From: Acidobacteriaceae bacterium
Lineage (GTDB): Bacteria > Acidobacteriota > Terriglobia > Bryobacterales > Bryobacteraceae
Direction of reading: 5' to 3'
DNA length: 64,000 nucleotides
NCBI GenBank assembly: GCA_019233755.1
Contig: JAFAMD010000011.1
Location: 108,847-172,846, forward strand
A program made the translations under genes and the position numbers. Shown here piece by piece: positions 27,081 through 36,443 of the stretch (within the stretch, counting starts at the first letter, position 1; the number at the start of each line of letters is the position of its first letter). Below the pieces are notes generated by a model. It was not told the DNA's origin, searched no databases, and saw only the letters and a program-made list of their open reading frames with translations.

Positions 27081-28403
27081 CTAACCCGCAGCACCCTGCC
27101 CGCGGCACTTCGCCGCGATCAGAGTGATGTCATCGTGCTGCTCCTGAAGGCCGAAATGCTGAACGTCCGCCAGAATCGCTTGCACGATCCCTTCCGGAGA
27201 CAAGTCACGATGCCGCTTCAGCGATAACAGAATACGCTCCTCACCGAATTCCTCACCCTCTTCATTGAACGATTCCGTCACGCCATCGGTATAGAGCGCG
27301 AGTATGTCTCCATTGAACAGGCGGCATTCTCCAATCGAGCAGTCCCAGTCTGTAAACAAACCCAAAACCGTGCCGGTAGACCCCAGCCGTTCCACGGCGC
27401 CATCGCCTCGTAAAACAAGGCCGCACAAATGACCGCAATTCACATAGCGCAATGCTTGCAGTTCATCGTTATATTCGGCAAAGATAAGCGTCGCGTAGAC
27501 ACTGGGTGTCGTGTTTTCGTAGAAAAGCTGGTTCACTGAGCGCAGCAGCTTGTCCGGCTCATCCCTGGTCATAGCGCACTGGCTGCGCAGATGTGCCTGC
27601 AGATTGGCCATGAGGAGCGCCGCAGCCATCCCCTTTCCCGCAACATCGCCGATCACGAGTCCCACTTGTTTCGGACCCAAAGGCAGGAAGTCGTAATAAT
27701 CGCCGCCCACCTGCCGGGCCTGGGCGCAGATCCCCGCGAATTCGAGCGTGCTGCACGGTGGCGGCCGTTGCGGAAACAGCCGCGCCTGTACTTGCCGCGC
27801 GATATCCAACTCGTAAGCAATGCGCCGTTGTGCCTCCAGCCTCTCGGCATTCGCGCGGCGCTGTGCCTCGATTGCCTTGCTCACTTCATCCAGGCTCACC
27901 AGTCCGAACACATTTCGATCTATGTCTTCGAACCGTGTGAACACTTGCCCCCAAATCGGTTCTTGCTCTCCGAAGTGAACCGAAACATCGCCATGCTGTT
28001 CTCCGGGCATCTGCTCTTGATATCTGATGCGCCGCAGCCGGGGCGTGTAACGAAAGCGGACACCGCGGTCACTCCATTCGCGGTATTTGCCGATGACATC
28101 TTCGGTAACGAAGACCACGCGCGTCGCCCTGCCGATCAGGTTGTATTCGGCGGAATCCGGCGCCGGCTGGATAAGCGTCAGCACCGCCGTGCCCTCGGGA
28201 GGCGACACCCCGACCAATCGCTGGCCTGACTGCAGTCGGGCATCAAATGCCAGGTCAAATCCAAGCTGATCAAGATAGAAGCGCAGGCTGCGCTCCTGAT
28301 CCTTTACGAAAATGTCGACCGAATGAAGTCGCAGGTAGGCGTGATTTTGTTCGAGCGGAGTGCCAGGCCCACTCCTGCCATAAGAACTTCGAGAGTCGCC
28401 CAT
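27081..28403 (-). CDS. VOC (glyoxalase-like) domain-SpoIIE phosphatase fusion
   Basis: 440 residues from the ATG at 28403. The frame is open 150 codons further but would run through the divergent TPR gene. Residues about 17-165 are a VOC domain (HSVDIFVKDQERSLRFYLDQLGF; the closing FEDIDRNVFGLVSL matches the usual D-P-D-x-N-x-F-x-L). A coiled-coil (about 170-205) leads to a SpoIIE/RsbU PP2C phosphatase (GGDYYDFLPLG, GDVAGKGMAAALLMA, LALYTDGVTESFN, HDDITLIA). The VOC part replaces the usual GAF/PAS sensor, so a small ligand may control dephosphorylation of an anti-sigma antagonist. Confidence 0.93.
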   Translation of the reverse strand: MGDSRSSYGRSGPGTPLEQNHAYLRLHSVDIFVKDQERSLRFYLDQLGFDLAFDARLQSGQRLVGVSPPEGTAVLTLIQPAPDSAEYNLIGRATRVVFVTEDVIGKYREWSDRGVRFRYTPRLRRIRYQEQMPGEQHGDVSVHFGEQEPIWGQVFTRFEDIDRNVFGLVSLDEVSKAIEAQRRANAERLEAQRRIAYELDIARQVQARLFPQRPPPCSTLEFAGICAQARQVGGDYYDFLPLGPKQVGLVIGDVAGKGMAAALLMANLQAHLRSQCAMTRDEPDKLLRSVNQLFYENTTPSVYATLIFAEYNDELQALRYVNCGHLCGLVLRGDGAVERLGSTGTVLGLFTDWDCSIGECRLFNGDILALYTDGVTESFNEEGEEFGEERILLSLKRHRDLSPEGIVQAILADVQHFGLQEQHDDITLIAAKCRGQGAAG

Positions 28404-28505
28404 CGCGGCGATTATAGATCGGATCAGCAGACCCGATTGCGATCCTCCGAACGCCGTCGGGTACTGATATGCCTGGTTCTCTTGGATGTGCCTATAATCT
28501 CTGGC

Positions 28506-29489
28506 ATGTCCTCCGGCGACAACGACGCTCAAGCCTGGATTGATCGAGGCGTTGAGGCCTACTGGCATATGAACCTGGCCGATGCCGCGCAAAATTTCGA
28601 GAAGGCCGTGGCACTTGATCCTCAGTCTGTACGGGCACGTTTGTGTTTTGGAGTTACCAGCCTGTTCCTGTACCAAAACGGAGTTTCGGAAGTGAACGTC
28701 AACTTTCTCGATGTGCCTGGCGGCCGCCCTCCGAAGCGCGCTGAGATGGCGGCAGAGGTCGATCGGGTACGAGCTCTCATTGGGGAACAGAACGCTACCA
28801 ACGGGAAGCGCGCCGAGGATAACCTGCAGCAGGCATTGCAGCTCGACCCTCAAAATGAGCTGGTCATGGAATACCTCGCAGCTCTTTATTACGCCTGGAT
28901 TGATCCGAATACCGACTGGTTAGGAACCAAGCGGCGCTCCCGTCTCGATGAAGCAAAGCACTGGTATGAGCGGATTCTCGAGATGAACCGGGAGCACAGG
29001 TTTGCTAACCACGTCTGCGGCGCCATCGATTGGCAAAAGGCTTTCGATCTTATGCGATCTTCCGGAAGTTACCCGCGGCCCCTTCCAAATGAGGAGGCAC
29101 GCCGGTCTCTTCACACGCAGATCTCGCCGCTGCTCGATGCGAGTACTCGGAACCTGTTGCGCGCCATCGAAATCGATCCGGCTAGCCGGAACGCAATGAC
29201 TTTCTTGGGCTTTGTCAAAAAAGCTCAGGCGTACATAGCCGCCACAAATGACGATCGTCTGCGGGCTAGAGGCGAAGCCGATGAGTGGTTCCATAAAGTG
29301 CGTCAAATCCTGGAAGCGCAAGCCAAAACGGCGGGACAACCCTGGCCTCCTGGCCCGATAGCAAAACTTACCTTTCGCGCTGTTCCGCAAACATCGCCAA
29401 CGGGAAAGGCCGCGACTCCGGCATTTCCGCCCGATCCCCAGCGCATGGTCCCGCTGGCGCCGCCACCGCCGCCCCTGCCACAAAACTAA
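28506..29489 (+). CDS. TPR-repeat protein
   Basis: 327 residues from the ATG at 28506. The frame is open upstream but would overlap the divergent phosphatase. At least three TPR-like pairs are seen: AYWHMNLADAAQNFEKAVAL, NLQQALQLDPQNELVMEYLA and LLRAIEIDPASRNAMTFLG. No signal peptide is present, so it is probably cytoplasmic. The C-terminus is a proline-rich tail (PLAPPPPPLPQN). TPR proteins of this type hold complexes together; partners are unknown. The 100-bp gap to the phosphatase should hold both promoters. Confidence 0.82.
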   Translation: MSSGDNDAQAWIDRGVEAYWHMNLADAAQNFEKAVALDPQSVRARLCFGVTSLFLYQNGVSEVNVNFLDVPGGRPPKRAEMAAEVDRVRALIGEQNATNGKRAEDNLQQALQLDPQNELVMEYLAALYYAWIDPNTDWLGTKRRSRLDEAKHWYERILEMNREHRFANHVCGAIDWQKAFDLMRSSGSYPRPLPNEEARRSLHTQISPLLDASTRNLLRAIEIDPASRNAMTFLGFVKKAQAYIAATNDDRLRARGEADEWFHKVRQILEAQAKTAGQPWPPGPIAKLTFRAVPQTSPTGKAATPAFPPDPQRMVPLAPPPPPLPQN

Positions 29490-29559
29490 GCCGCAAAGAT
29501 CCTGTGCGCAATCGCCTGCTTCCCGCGAGTGTATTCTGGCTCAGGAGGATGAAACTGGA

Positions 29560-30099
29560 ATGAGCCCTTCCGAAAAGCTGCTATCCGAATTCGATGAAGA
29601 ATTCGCCGCCACCCGCGGGTTTCTGGAGCGTGTGCCTGACGACAAGCTGACCTGGAAGCCGCATGAAAAATCGATGGAACTGGGACGCCTCGCATGGCAC
29701 CTCGCCGACTTCCCGGAATGGTGTCGCAATATCTTCAAAGACGATGTTCTGAAGATGACTGAAGAGGACGGCGCCAAAGCGATGCGCGCATGCGAAGGGA
29801 AGCGGCGCGCCGACATACTCGCAAAATTTGACCGCGAGCTGCCCGAGGCCCGTGCCATGCTCGCCAAAGCCGGCGACGCCGACATGGCGCACCCATGGAA
29901 GATGGAATGGGCCGGTCAGGTTATCATCGACAGCCCGCGCGAGCAGGTGTTTCGGAAATGGGTGATGAATCACATGATCCATCACCGTGCACAGTTGGGC
30001 GTCTATCTCAGGCTGAATGGCATCGCCATTCCCGGCGTCTATGGGCCCTCAGCCGATGAGATGACTAGTTCAACAGCCGCGGCCGGCGACGTGGGGTAG
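29560..30099 (+). CDS. DinB/YfiT-family protein (1)
   Basis: 179 residues forming a four-helix DinB fold. Three histidines are at the metal sites: one in LAWHLADFP and two in NHMIHHRAQLGVYL. The N-terminus LLSEFDEEFAATRGFLERVPDDKLTWKP matches the family. DinB-like enzymes often use a metal to activate a thiol for transferase reactions; the substrate is unknown. It is followed after 26 bp by the DUF2277 gene. Confidence 0.93.
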   Translation: MSPSEKLLSEFDEEFAATRGFLERVPDDKLTWKPHEKSMELGRLAWHLADFPEWCRNIFKDDVLKMTEEDGAKAMRACEGKRRADILAKFDRELPEARAMLAKAGDADMAHPWKMEWAGQVIIDSPREQVFRKWVMNHMIHHRAQLGVYLRLNGIAIPGVYGPSADEMTSSTAAAGDVG

Positions 30100-30125
30100 A
30101 GATCCGTGCGAACCTGGAATCATCC

Positions 30126-30404
30126 ATGTGCAGAAGCATCAAAGTGCTGCGGAAACCTGGAGAGCCTGCAACTGCTGAGGAGCTGAACAGCGCCGCTCTG
30201 CAGTTCGTGCGAAAGATAAGCGGATTCCACAAGCCTTCGAAAGCCAATCAGGCGGCCTTCGAACAGGCAATTCGGGAAATCGCGGCATCCAGTGATCGTT
30301 TGCTGAAGACGATTATGGTTTCGTCTCGCGACGCGAGCCATAAATCTGAGAGCACATTCGGCCGCCCGACGCCTGCCGCCTCTGATCAGCCGGCTTCCAA
30401 TTAG
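30126..30404 (+). CDS. DUF2277 protein
   Basis: 92 residues. The invariant start MCRSIKVL and the helix ALQFVRKISGFHKPSKANQA identify DUF2277, a short conserved family without known function. The C-terminal 25 residues are disordered. It probably shares a transcript with the preceding DinB gene. Confidence 0.9.
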   Translation: MCRSIKVLRKPGEPATAEELNSAALQFVRKISGFHKPSKANQAAFEQAIREIAASSDRLLKTIMVSSRDASHKSESTFGRPTPAASDQPASN

Positions 30405-30481
30405 GGATCTGAGCAGCCAGCCGGCTATCAGCCCACCCATATTTCTATCGTGATACGATCTAAATAGCGCAGGTCCTCAAA

Positions 30482-30868
30482 ATGGGCTCGAACGACCATG
30501 ATGTTCGGTCGGATGCATCCCGCACAGATGTCTCGCTCGCGGGTTACCGCCAACTGGCGGAATTTCGGAGCCGCATCCGTGAGTTTCTGCATTTCAGCGA
30601 AGAAGCCGCCCGATCCAAAGGGATCGAACCCCAGCAGCACCAGATTCTGCTGGCAATCCGGGGATTGCCGGAGGGAACTCTTCCCACCATCACGGCGCTA
30701 TCGCAAAGGCTTTGCCTTCGCCACAACAGTACGGTCGAGCTCGTGGACAGACTGGTCAGACACGGGGCGGTGAGACGCCGGCCGAGCAGCCATGACCGTC
30801 GCAAAGTACTCGTCGAACTCACTCCGGAAGGCGAGGACATGCTGCATCAGCTTTCTATCCTGCACTGA
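30482..30868 (+). CDS. MarR-family regulator, truncated by a nonsense codon
   Basis: 128 residues: a MarR winged helix with the recognition region ITALSQRLCLRHNSTVELVDRL and the wing RRRPSSHDRRKVLVELTPEG. The frame stops at TGA (30866-30868) after QLSILH. Reading through it restores a normal MarR C-terminal dimerisation helix (QELQVSGPALSEALRAVI) up to a TAA at 30974-30976, which would overlap the channel gene start. TGA is one transition from CGA (Arg), the residue expected there. The last helix is missing, so the product may not dimerise. It probably once regulated the next gene. Confidence 0.85.
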   Translation: MGSNDHDVRSDASRTDVSLAGYRQLAEFRSRIREFLHFSEEAARSKGIEPQQHQILLAIRGLPEGTLPTITALSQRLCLRHNSTVELVDRLVRHGAVRRRPSSHDRRKVLVELTPEGEDMLHQLSILH

Positions 30869-30953
30869 CAGGAGCTGCAGGTCTCCGGTCCTGCTCTTTC
30901 TGAAGCCCTTCGGGCCGTGATCCACCACTGCGGGCAAACCAGAGGAGATCAGC

Positions 30954-32474
30954 ATGAGCCGGCCGGTCACCGCTAAACACCGTAAGTCCAGCCTCGAGGA
31001 ACTTGGCGATTTCACGACAACTATCCGTGTCATCCCCATTTCGTTGATGGCAATTGTCGTCGGCGTCATCAGCTCTTATGTCGCGTGGTTTCTCTTAAAG
31101 CTGATAGGCCTCTTTACAAACCTTTTCTACTATCAGCGGCTTAGCGTTTCGTTTGTCTCACCGGCAGGTAATCATCTCGGGGTATACGCCATACTGGTGC
31201 CGGTTGTCGGATCGCTCATCGTCGGGTTGATGGCGCGTTATGGCTCTGAGCGCATCCGCGGACACGGTATTCCTGAAGCCATCGAATCAATCCTGATGAA
31301 CGGCAGCCGTGTCCACCCGCGGCTGGCCATTTTGAAACCACTCTCCGCCGCGATTTCCATTGGCTCAGGAGGGCCGTTCGGCGCCGAAGGTCCCATCATC
31401 ATGACGGGCGGGGCCTTTGGATCGATGATCAGCCAGTTCTTCCACTTCACGAGTTTGGAACGCAGGACCTTGCTGGTCGCGGGAGCATCCGCCGGCATGT
31501 CGGCAACCTTCGCCGCTCCGCTCGCGTCTGTGCTGATTGCCGTCGAGCTGCTGTTATTCGAATGGAAACCGCGCACCGCCATTCCAGCTGCGCTTGCGAG
31601 TGCTACGGCCTGTGTGGTCAGGCGCTACCTGCTCGGTCTCGGACCGCTGTTCCCTGTCCCCGCGCACCCGGCATTTATCGGGCCCGAAGGACTAGGCGGT
31701 TGCGTCATCGCAGGGCTTGCCGCGGGCGGCGTCTCCGTATTGCTGACCCTCGGTGTCTATGCCGCCGAAGACCTCTTTCAAAAGCTGCCGATTCATTGGA
31801 TGTGGTGGCCTGCCATTGGGGGTGTGTTCGTGGGTTTGGGAGGTCTCATTTTCCCGCAGGCCCTGGGTGTTGGATACGACACCATCGGCACACTGCTTCA
31901 GGGAAACGCTCCGCTCAAGATCTTTGCGGGAGTTCTGATCGTAAAGTCCGCCATCTGGATCATTTCGCTCGGCTCGGGAACCTCCGGCGGTGTGCTGGCG
32001 CCTTTGCTGATGATGGGCGCGGCTCTCGGCGGCCTGCAGGGCAGACTTCTCCCCCAGTTTGGCCAGGGATTCTGGCCGCTCGTCAGCATGGGCGCTATTC
32101 TCGGGGGCACCATGCGCTCGCCGTTTACCGGTATCGTCTTCGCCCTCGAGTTGACTCACGATTTCAACATGCTGCTGCCGCTTCTTGTGGCCAGCTTTCT
32201 CGCCCATATGTTCACCGTGCTTACGCTCAAACGCTCCATCCTCACCGAGAAGATCTCACGGCGCGGTTATCACCTGAGCCGCGAGTACAGCCTCGATCCG
32301 CTTGAAATTCTGTTCGTGAGAGAAGTGATGCGAACGAATATCGTTGTCCTGCCCGCTAATGGAACGCTGGAGGAGGCGCGTGAGTTGATCCGCTCTAATG
32401 AGCGTCCACAAGGGCAGCATCTCGCAAGCAATTGCTTAGGCTGTTTGAAGAAGTGCAAGGCGTGGCCTCTGTAG
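30954..32474 (+). CDS. CLC-family chloride channel/antiporter, CBS tail broken by frameshift
   Basis: 506 residues. The CLC core has the ion-path motifs GSGGPFGAEGP (gating Glu), GSGTSGGVLAP and the final GGTMRSPFTGIVFALE. A C-terminal CBS domain begins at about 450 (VREVMRTNIVVLPANGTLEEARELI) but the frame breaks after NERPQ and ends about 16 unrelated residues later. The rest of the CBS pair continues in another frame (32411-32743). The membrane core looks intact, so transport may be unregulated or the protein unstable. GAGGAG precedes the ATG. Natural substrate may be chloride or fluoride. Confidence 0.88.
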   Translation: MSRPVTAKHRKSSLEELGDFTTTIRVIPISLMAIVVGVISSYVAWFLLKLIGLFTNLFYYQRLSVSFVSPAGNHLGVYAILVPVVGSLIVGLMARYGSERIRGHGIPEAIESILMNGSRVHPRLAILKPLSAAISIGSGGPFGAEGPIIMTGGAFGSMISQFFHFTSLERRTLLVAGASAGMSATFAAPLASVLIAVELLLFEWKPRTAIPAALASATACVVRRYLLGLGPLFPVPAHPAFIGPEGLGGCVIAGLAAGGVSVLLTLGVYAAEDLFQKLPIHWMWWPAIGGVFVGLGGLIFPQALGVGYDTIGTLLQGNAPLKIFAGVLIVKSAIWIISLGSGTSGGVLAPLLMMGAALGGLQGRLLPQFGQGFWPLVSMGAILGGTMRSPFTGIVFALELTHDFNMLLPLLVASFLAHMFTVLTLKRSILTEKISRRGYHLSREYSLDPLEILFVREVMRTNIVVLPANGTLEEARELIRSNERPQGQHLASNCLGCLKKCKAWPL

Positions 32475-32743
32475 TCAGGCTCGCCGAAATTGCAACTCAC
32501 AATCCGGTGGTGGCGTTCTCCGACGAACCTCTTCGCATAGTGGTGCACCGAATGGCCGAATCAGGCTTTACCCGTTTCCCGGTTTTAGCCCCTCAGACAG
32601 ATCAGCGGCTTGTGGGCATGGTCTCTCTCAATGATTTGCTGCATGCACGAACTCGAAATCTCGACGACGAGCGCGCCCGCGAGAGAGTGCTGCGGCTCCG
32701 CATGCCCTTTGATTGGCGAAAAAATCACACGCGGTTGAAGTGA
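32411..32743 (+). pseudogene. detached second CBS domain of the CLC gene
   Basis: In the frame shifted by 2 relative to the channel, residues from ASRKQLLRLFEEVQG through VVAFSDEPLRIVVHRM, RFPVLAPQTDQRLVGMVSLNDLL to the end form the end of CBS-1 and a full CBS-2. The middle of CBS-1 (the usual strand between RAQ and the LGV turn) is absent. An out-of-frame deletion of several dozen bases between 32400 and 32420 best explains the break. It has no start codon or ribosome-binding site of its own. Confidence 0.8.
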
Positions 32744-32839
32744 ATACTTTGGGCAAAGGTGTTCTGGGGAAAGCTTCTGGGAAAACGTGTTCCTGTGTCG
32801 AGCCGACAGGCTGGAGCAGGGCGCGGTATCGTTTGCAGC

Positions 32840-33334
32840 ATGCACTGGCTGATGACAGTTACATCGCTGGCCGTAGGCGCTGCATTTTTTGCCCTCTGGT
32901 TCTGGTTGCTGCCGCCTTGGCTGGGCTTCCACGTCGACACGTCGGGTGCGGCGCGATGGCGTTGGATTGCAGTCCTGCCCTCTGTCCTCGGTTTTGCGGT
33001 AGCAGTACGGTGCGTCTGGGACTTCGGGTGGACGGGACACGGGACACCCGCGCCGGTTGCGCCGCCGCGGACGCTGGTTGTGGTGGGATTCTATCGATAC
33101 GTGCGCAACCCGATGTACCTGGGTTTCTTCGTCGGATGGCTCGGCCTGTGGGTTGTCTTCGGGCGGGCCGGTCTGACCGCGATCGCGGTGGCGTGCGCCG
33201 TGGTGTTGGCCACTGCCCTGTTCGTGCTGCTTTACGAGGAGTCGACACTGCGAAAACTGTTCGGCTCGGAGTATGAAGAATACTGCCGAAACGTCCCCCG
33301 ATGGGTGCCACGCATCCACCCGTGGCACGGCTGA
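32840..33334 (+). CDS. ICMT/PEMT-like membrane methyltransferase family protein
   Basis: 164 residues from the ATG at 32840. Four membrane segments are followed by the phospholipid/isoprenylcysteine methyltransferase signature FYRYVRNPMYLGFFVGW and the ending EESTLRKLFGSEYEEYCRNVPRWVPR. The RNPMYLG and EE motifs bind S-adenosylmethionine in this family. The substrate in bacteria is generally unknown. It stands alone, 89 bp before the permease start. Confidence 0.9.
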   Translation: MHWLMTVTSLAVGAAFFALWFWLLPPWLGFHVDTSGAARWRWIAVLPSVLGFAVAVRCVWDFGWTGHGTPAPVAPPRTLVVVGFYRYVRNPMYLGFFVGWLGLWVVFGRAGLTAIAVACAVVLATALFVLLYEESTLRKLFGSEYEEYCRNVPRWVPRIHPWHG

Positions 33335-33423
33335 GGCGGCTGGTTCAGTTAGAGCTCGCGCTCTGCTCGACATCTTACGTAAGCGGAACTTTGCTAAGCT
33401 TCGCGCGTCTGATAACTCGAGCA

Positions 33424-35865
33424 ATGGGAACACTGTTTCAAAATCTGCGTCACGGCCTCCGCCTGTTGGCTAAGAATCGGGGCTTCTCGGCCATGGCCGT
33501 CCTGACATTGGCGCTGGGCATCGGAGCCAGCGTGGCAATCTTCAGTTTGGTCGCGGCCGTGCTTCTTCGCCCGTTGCCTTATCCCAATCCGGAGCAGCTC
33601 GTAGGTCTTGGGCAGTGGCGCAATCAGAAGGGCGAAGGTTATATTCAGACCGGCGTCTCGGCGCCCAACCTCGCCGACATCGCCAAAACCGGGGTCTTCC
33701 AGTACGTTGCCTACTATCGCTGGTCGCGCTTCAACATTACCGAAGGCAGCCTTCCGGAGAGCATAGTCGGCATCAAGTCTTCGGCCGAACTGCTGCCGAT
33801 GTTTGGTGTTCAGCCGCTCCTTGGCCGTGTTCTCAGCCGCGAAGAGATGGAGCCGGGCCGCGATCGCTCGGCCGTCATCGGATATCGCCTTTGGCAGACA
33901 CGCTACGGTGCGGATCCCTCCATTCTGGGCAAGTCCATCGATCTCGACCAGCAACGCTACACCATCGTCGGCGTGATGCCCGCCTCTTTCCGCTTCACTT
34001 GGGATCAGGAAATGGATGTTTTCGTTCCGCTGGTGCTCACGCCTGAAGAGCGCAGCGAAGCAGGCCGCGGTACTTCACGCGATCTGCAAACACAGGCACG
34101 GCTCAGCGCCGGCTTCAGCATCGCGCAGGCGCAGGCCGCGATGAATACTTTGGCCGGCACCTTGGCCCGGGAATATCCGGCCGCCGACGAAGGTTGGGGA
34201 ATTAAAGTGGAGCCCCTGCACGCCGCATATCACCGCAACATGCAGAAGCCTCTGATGATCATGTTGGGTGCGGTCATGCTCGTGCTGCTGATCGCCTGCG
34301 TCAATTTGTCCAATCTGCTTCTGGCTCGCGCTACCGGACGAATGCGCGAAGTCGCGATTCGGGTCGCCATCGGGGCGAGCCGCCGGCAGCTCCTCATGCA
34401 ATTACTCACCGAAAGCCTGTTACTGGCTGTTTGCGCCGGAGCGCTTGGACTGCTGCTGGCCTACGGGGGAGATCGCCTCCTTACGCTGGCCATGGCGCGC
34501 TACGACCTAAGTCTGCCGAATGCCCGGGTTATCAATATCGACTGGCGGGTCCTGATATTCAGCATCGTCATCACCATGCTTACAGGGATGATCTTCGGCC
34601 TGGCGCCGTCCTGGGTCACGGCGAAAGCCGGATTGAACGAGTCGTTGAAAGAAGGTGCCGTGAGTACCACGGCGGAAGCGGGCCGGCGTCGTCTGCGCAA
34701 CGCGCTGGTGGTTTCTGAAGTGGCGCTGGCATTGGTTTTGTTGAGCGCCGCGGGTCTGCTGGTGCGCACTTTCGTCGGATTGGTAAACGTCGACCTCGGC
34801 ATCGATCCCACGAACGTCGTGACGATGAGCCTCACTCTGCCCGATTACAAGTATGCGTCCGCGCCGCAGCAGGTGGCCTTCTATCGAAATTTGGTGCAGA
34901 GAATCGAGACCATACCCGGTGTGAAAGCCGCCGGTGCCGAAAGCGGAGGTGCGAACGTCTTTTTTCAGCCGCAGGGCCAGCCGCCTGCGGTCCCCGGACA
35001 GGAGCCCACTGCCAGCTTCAAAATAGTGACGCCTGACTTTCTCAAGGGCATTGGCACGCGCCTGGTGGCGGGACGCGAGTTCAGTGAGCGTGATAATCAG
35101 GACGCTGCGCCGGTTGCCGTTATCAGTGAAACCGTGGCGCGCCGCTGCTGGCCGCACTCCAGCCCGCTAGGGAGCCACCTCACGATTCTGGCCCGGGTCT
35201 ACTCCGGACAAAACGCCGGCTCCTCCCGTTCTCTCGAAATCGTAGGCGTAGCAAAGGACGTTCGCAATGATGACCTCTGGCGCCCGGAAGCTGCCATCTA
35301 CGTGCCCTTCGCGCAGAACCCGGCGCCGTCGGCATTCATGGTCATCCGAACAGTTATAGCGCCCATGAGCGTGGTGCCCGCCGTGCGCGATGCGGTGCGG
35401 TCTCTCGACAAAGAACAGCCTATAAACCAGGTCCGGACCATGAACGAGATTGTGTCGGAAACCTACGGCGCTATTCGCTTCCCGATGATCTTGCTGTGGA
35501 TCTTCTCGGCTCTGGCTTTGATACTTTCCGCGGTGGGAATCTTCGGTGTGATGTCCTACACGGTGAGCCGCCGCATGCGGGAAATGGCCATCCGCCTGGC
35601 GCTCGGTGCGAGTTATGGCGAGGTCCTGCGCCTGGTGTTGGGGGAAGGCCTTGGGGTGACGCTGTCCGGAATAGCGCTCGGTTTGGCGGGAGCGCTCGGT
35701 TTGAGGAATGTTATGGCGAGCTACATCTATGGCATCACATCCACCGACCCGCTCACCCTCGCGCTTGCATCTCTGCTGCTGACGGTCGTAGCCTTACTGG
35801 CGAGCTACATTCCGGCGCGGAGAGCGGCCCGGGTCGATCCAATCGTGGCGTTACGGTACGAGTGA
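33424..35865 (+). CDS. ADOP-type FtsX/MacB-like permease (2)
   Basis: 813 residues from the ATG at 33424, which begins MGTLFQNLRHGLRLLAKN, the standard ADOP opening; the 41 codons upstream are not conserved. It shows the two repeats of this family: helix MAVLTLALGIGASVAIFSL, MacB core, LLIACVNLSNLLLARATGR with EVAIRVAIGASRRQLL, then the second core and EMAIRLALGASYGEV with the ending AARVDPIVALRYE. No ATPase gene is adjacent. Sequence divergence from copies 1 and 3 is large, so these are not recent duplicates. Confidence 0.93.
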   Translation: MGTLFQNLRHGLRLLAKNRGFSAMAVLTLALGIGASVAIFSLVAAVLLRPLPYPNPEQLVGLGQWRNQKGEGYIQTGVSAPNLADIAKTGVFQYVAYYRWSRFNITEGSLPESIVGIKSSAELLPMFGVQPLLGRVLSREEMEPGRDRSAVIGYRLWQTRYGADPSILGKSIDLDQQRYTIVGVMPASFRFTWDQEMDVFVPLVLTPEERSEAGRGTSRDLQTQARLSAGFSIAQAQAAMNTLAGTLAREYPAADEGWGIKVEPLHAAYHRNMQKPLMIMLGAVMLVLLIACVNLSNLLLARATGRMREVAIRVAIGASRRQLLMQLLTESLLLAVCAGALGLLLAYGGDRLLTLAMARYDLSLPNARVINIDWRVLIFSIVITMLTGMIFGLAPSWVTAKAGLNESLKEGAVSTTAEAGRRRLRNALVVSEVALALVLLSAAGLLVRTFVGLVNVDLGIDPTNVVTMSLTLPDYKYASAPQQVAFYRNLVQRIETIPGVKAAGAESGGANVFFQPQGQPPAVPGQEPTASFKIVTPDFLKGIGTRLVAGREFSERDNQDAAPVAVISETVARRCWPHSSPLGSHLTILARVYSGQNAGSSRSLEIVGVAKDVRNDDLWRPEAAIYVPFAQNPAPSAFMVIRTVIAPMSVVPAVRDAVRSLDKEQPINQVRTMNEIVSETYGAIRFPMILLWIFSALALILSAVGIFGVMSYTVSRRMREMAIRLALGASYGEVLRLVLGEGLGVTLSGIALGLAGALGLRNVMASYIYGITSTDPLTLALASLLLTVVALLASYIPARRAARVDPIVALRYE

Positions 35866-35915
35866 ATAATCGCGAGAATGAACCGGCCGGAAACGTCCAG
35901 GTTGAAAATGTCGGT

Positions 35916-36443
35916 CTAACTTGCAGTCGCGCGACCTTCCGCCAGAAACACGTGAAAGTCAGTGGCCACGGGCTCGCTGCCGAGCTGCCGCATCATCAAT
36001 GCGACTTGACCTCGATGGTAAGTCGAATGATTTGCCAAATGTTGCATTAGGTGCGCCAAACTGACGTGTCCGTCGCGAAAAGGGAGCATCTTTTCCAGGA
36101 GTTCGCTTGTTACGCGGTTTACAAACTCGATCTGGTCTTTCTCGACTTCCGCCCACTTTGACCGCACAGTGGCGAGGTCGGGAAAGGCATCGGCGCTGAA
36201 CAGCACGTCGCGTCGCGCTCTCAACTCTGTCAGGAAAGTGGAGCTATGGAATGGCTCCTTCCAATACTGGAGCCAAATCCATTCACCGCCTATCACGTGC
36301 ACGAGCGTATCGCGCACAGATCCAAAGCTACCGCCCAGATCGCGCGTGAACTCTTCAGGACTGAGCGCGGAGGCCGCCTGCAAAACCCTGCCGTTCGCCC
36401 AACGGTCGTATTTGTAAAGCAGTTGAATATCGTCTTTAGTCAT
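35916..36443 (-). CDS. DinB/YfiT-family protein (2)
   Basis: 175 residues from the ATG at 36443 (MTKDDIQLLYKYDRWANGRVL), the usual DinB start. Metal-site histidines are in TLVHVIGGEWIW and LANHSTYHRGQVALMMR. Its length is normal. It is not closely similar to the DinB at 29560. It stands alone between two permeases and converges with permease 2. Confidence 0.93.
   Translation of the reverse strand: MTKDDIQLLYKYDRWANGRVLQAASALSPEEFTRDLGGSFGSVRDTLVHVIGGEWIWLQYWKEPFHSSTFLTELRARRDVLFSADAFPDLATVRSKWAEVEKDQIEFVNRVTSELLEKMLPFRDGHVSLAHLMQHLANHSTYHRGQVALMMRQLGSEPVATDFHVFLAEGRATAS

Noticed and set aside
28404..28853. 150-codon N-terminal extension of the VOC-SpoIIE frame
   Set aside because: It would run antisense through the TPR gene, and its sequence is not conserved-looking.
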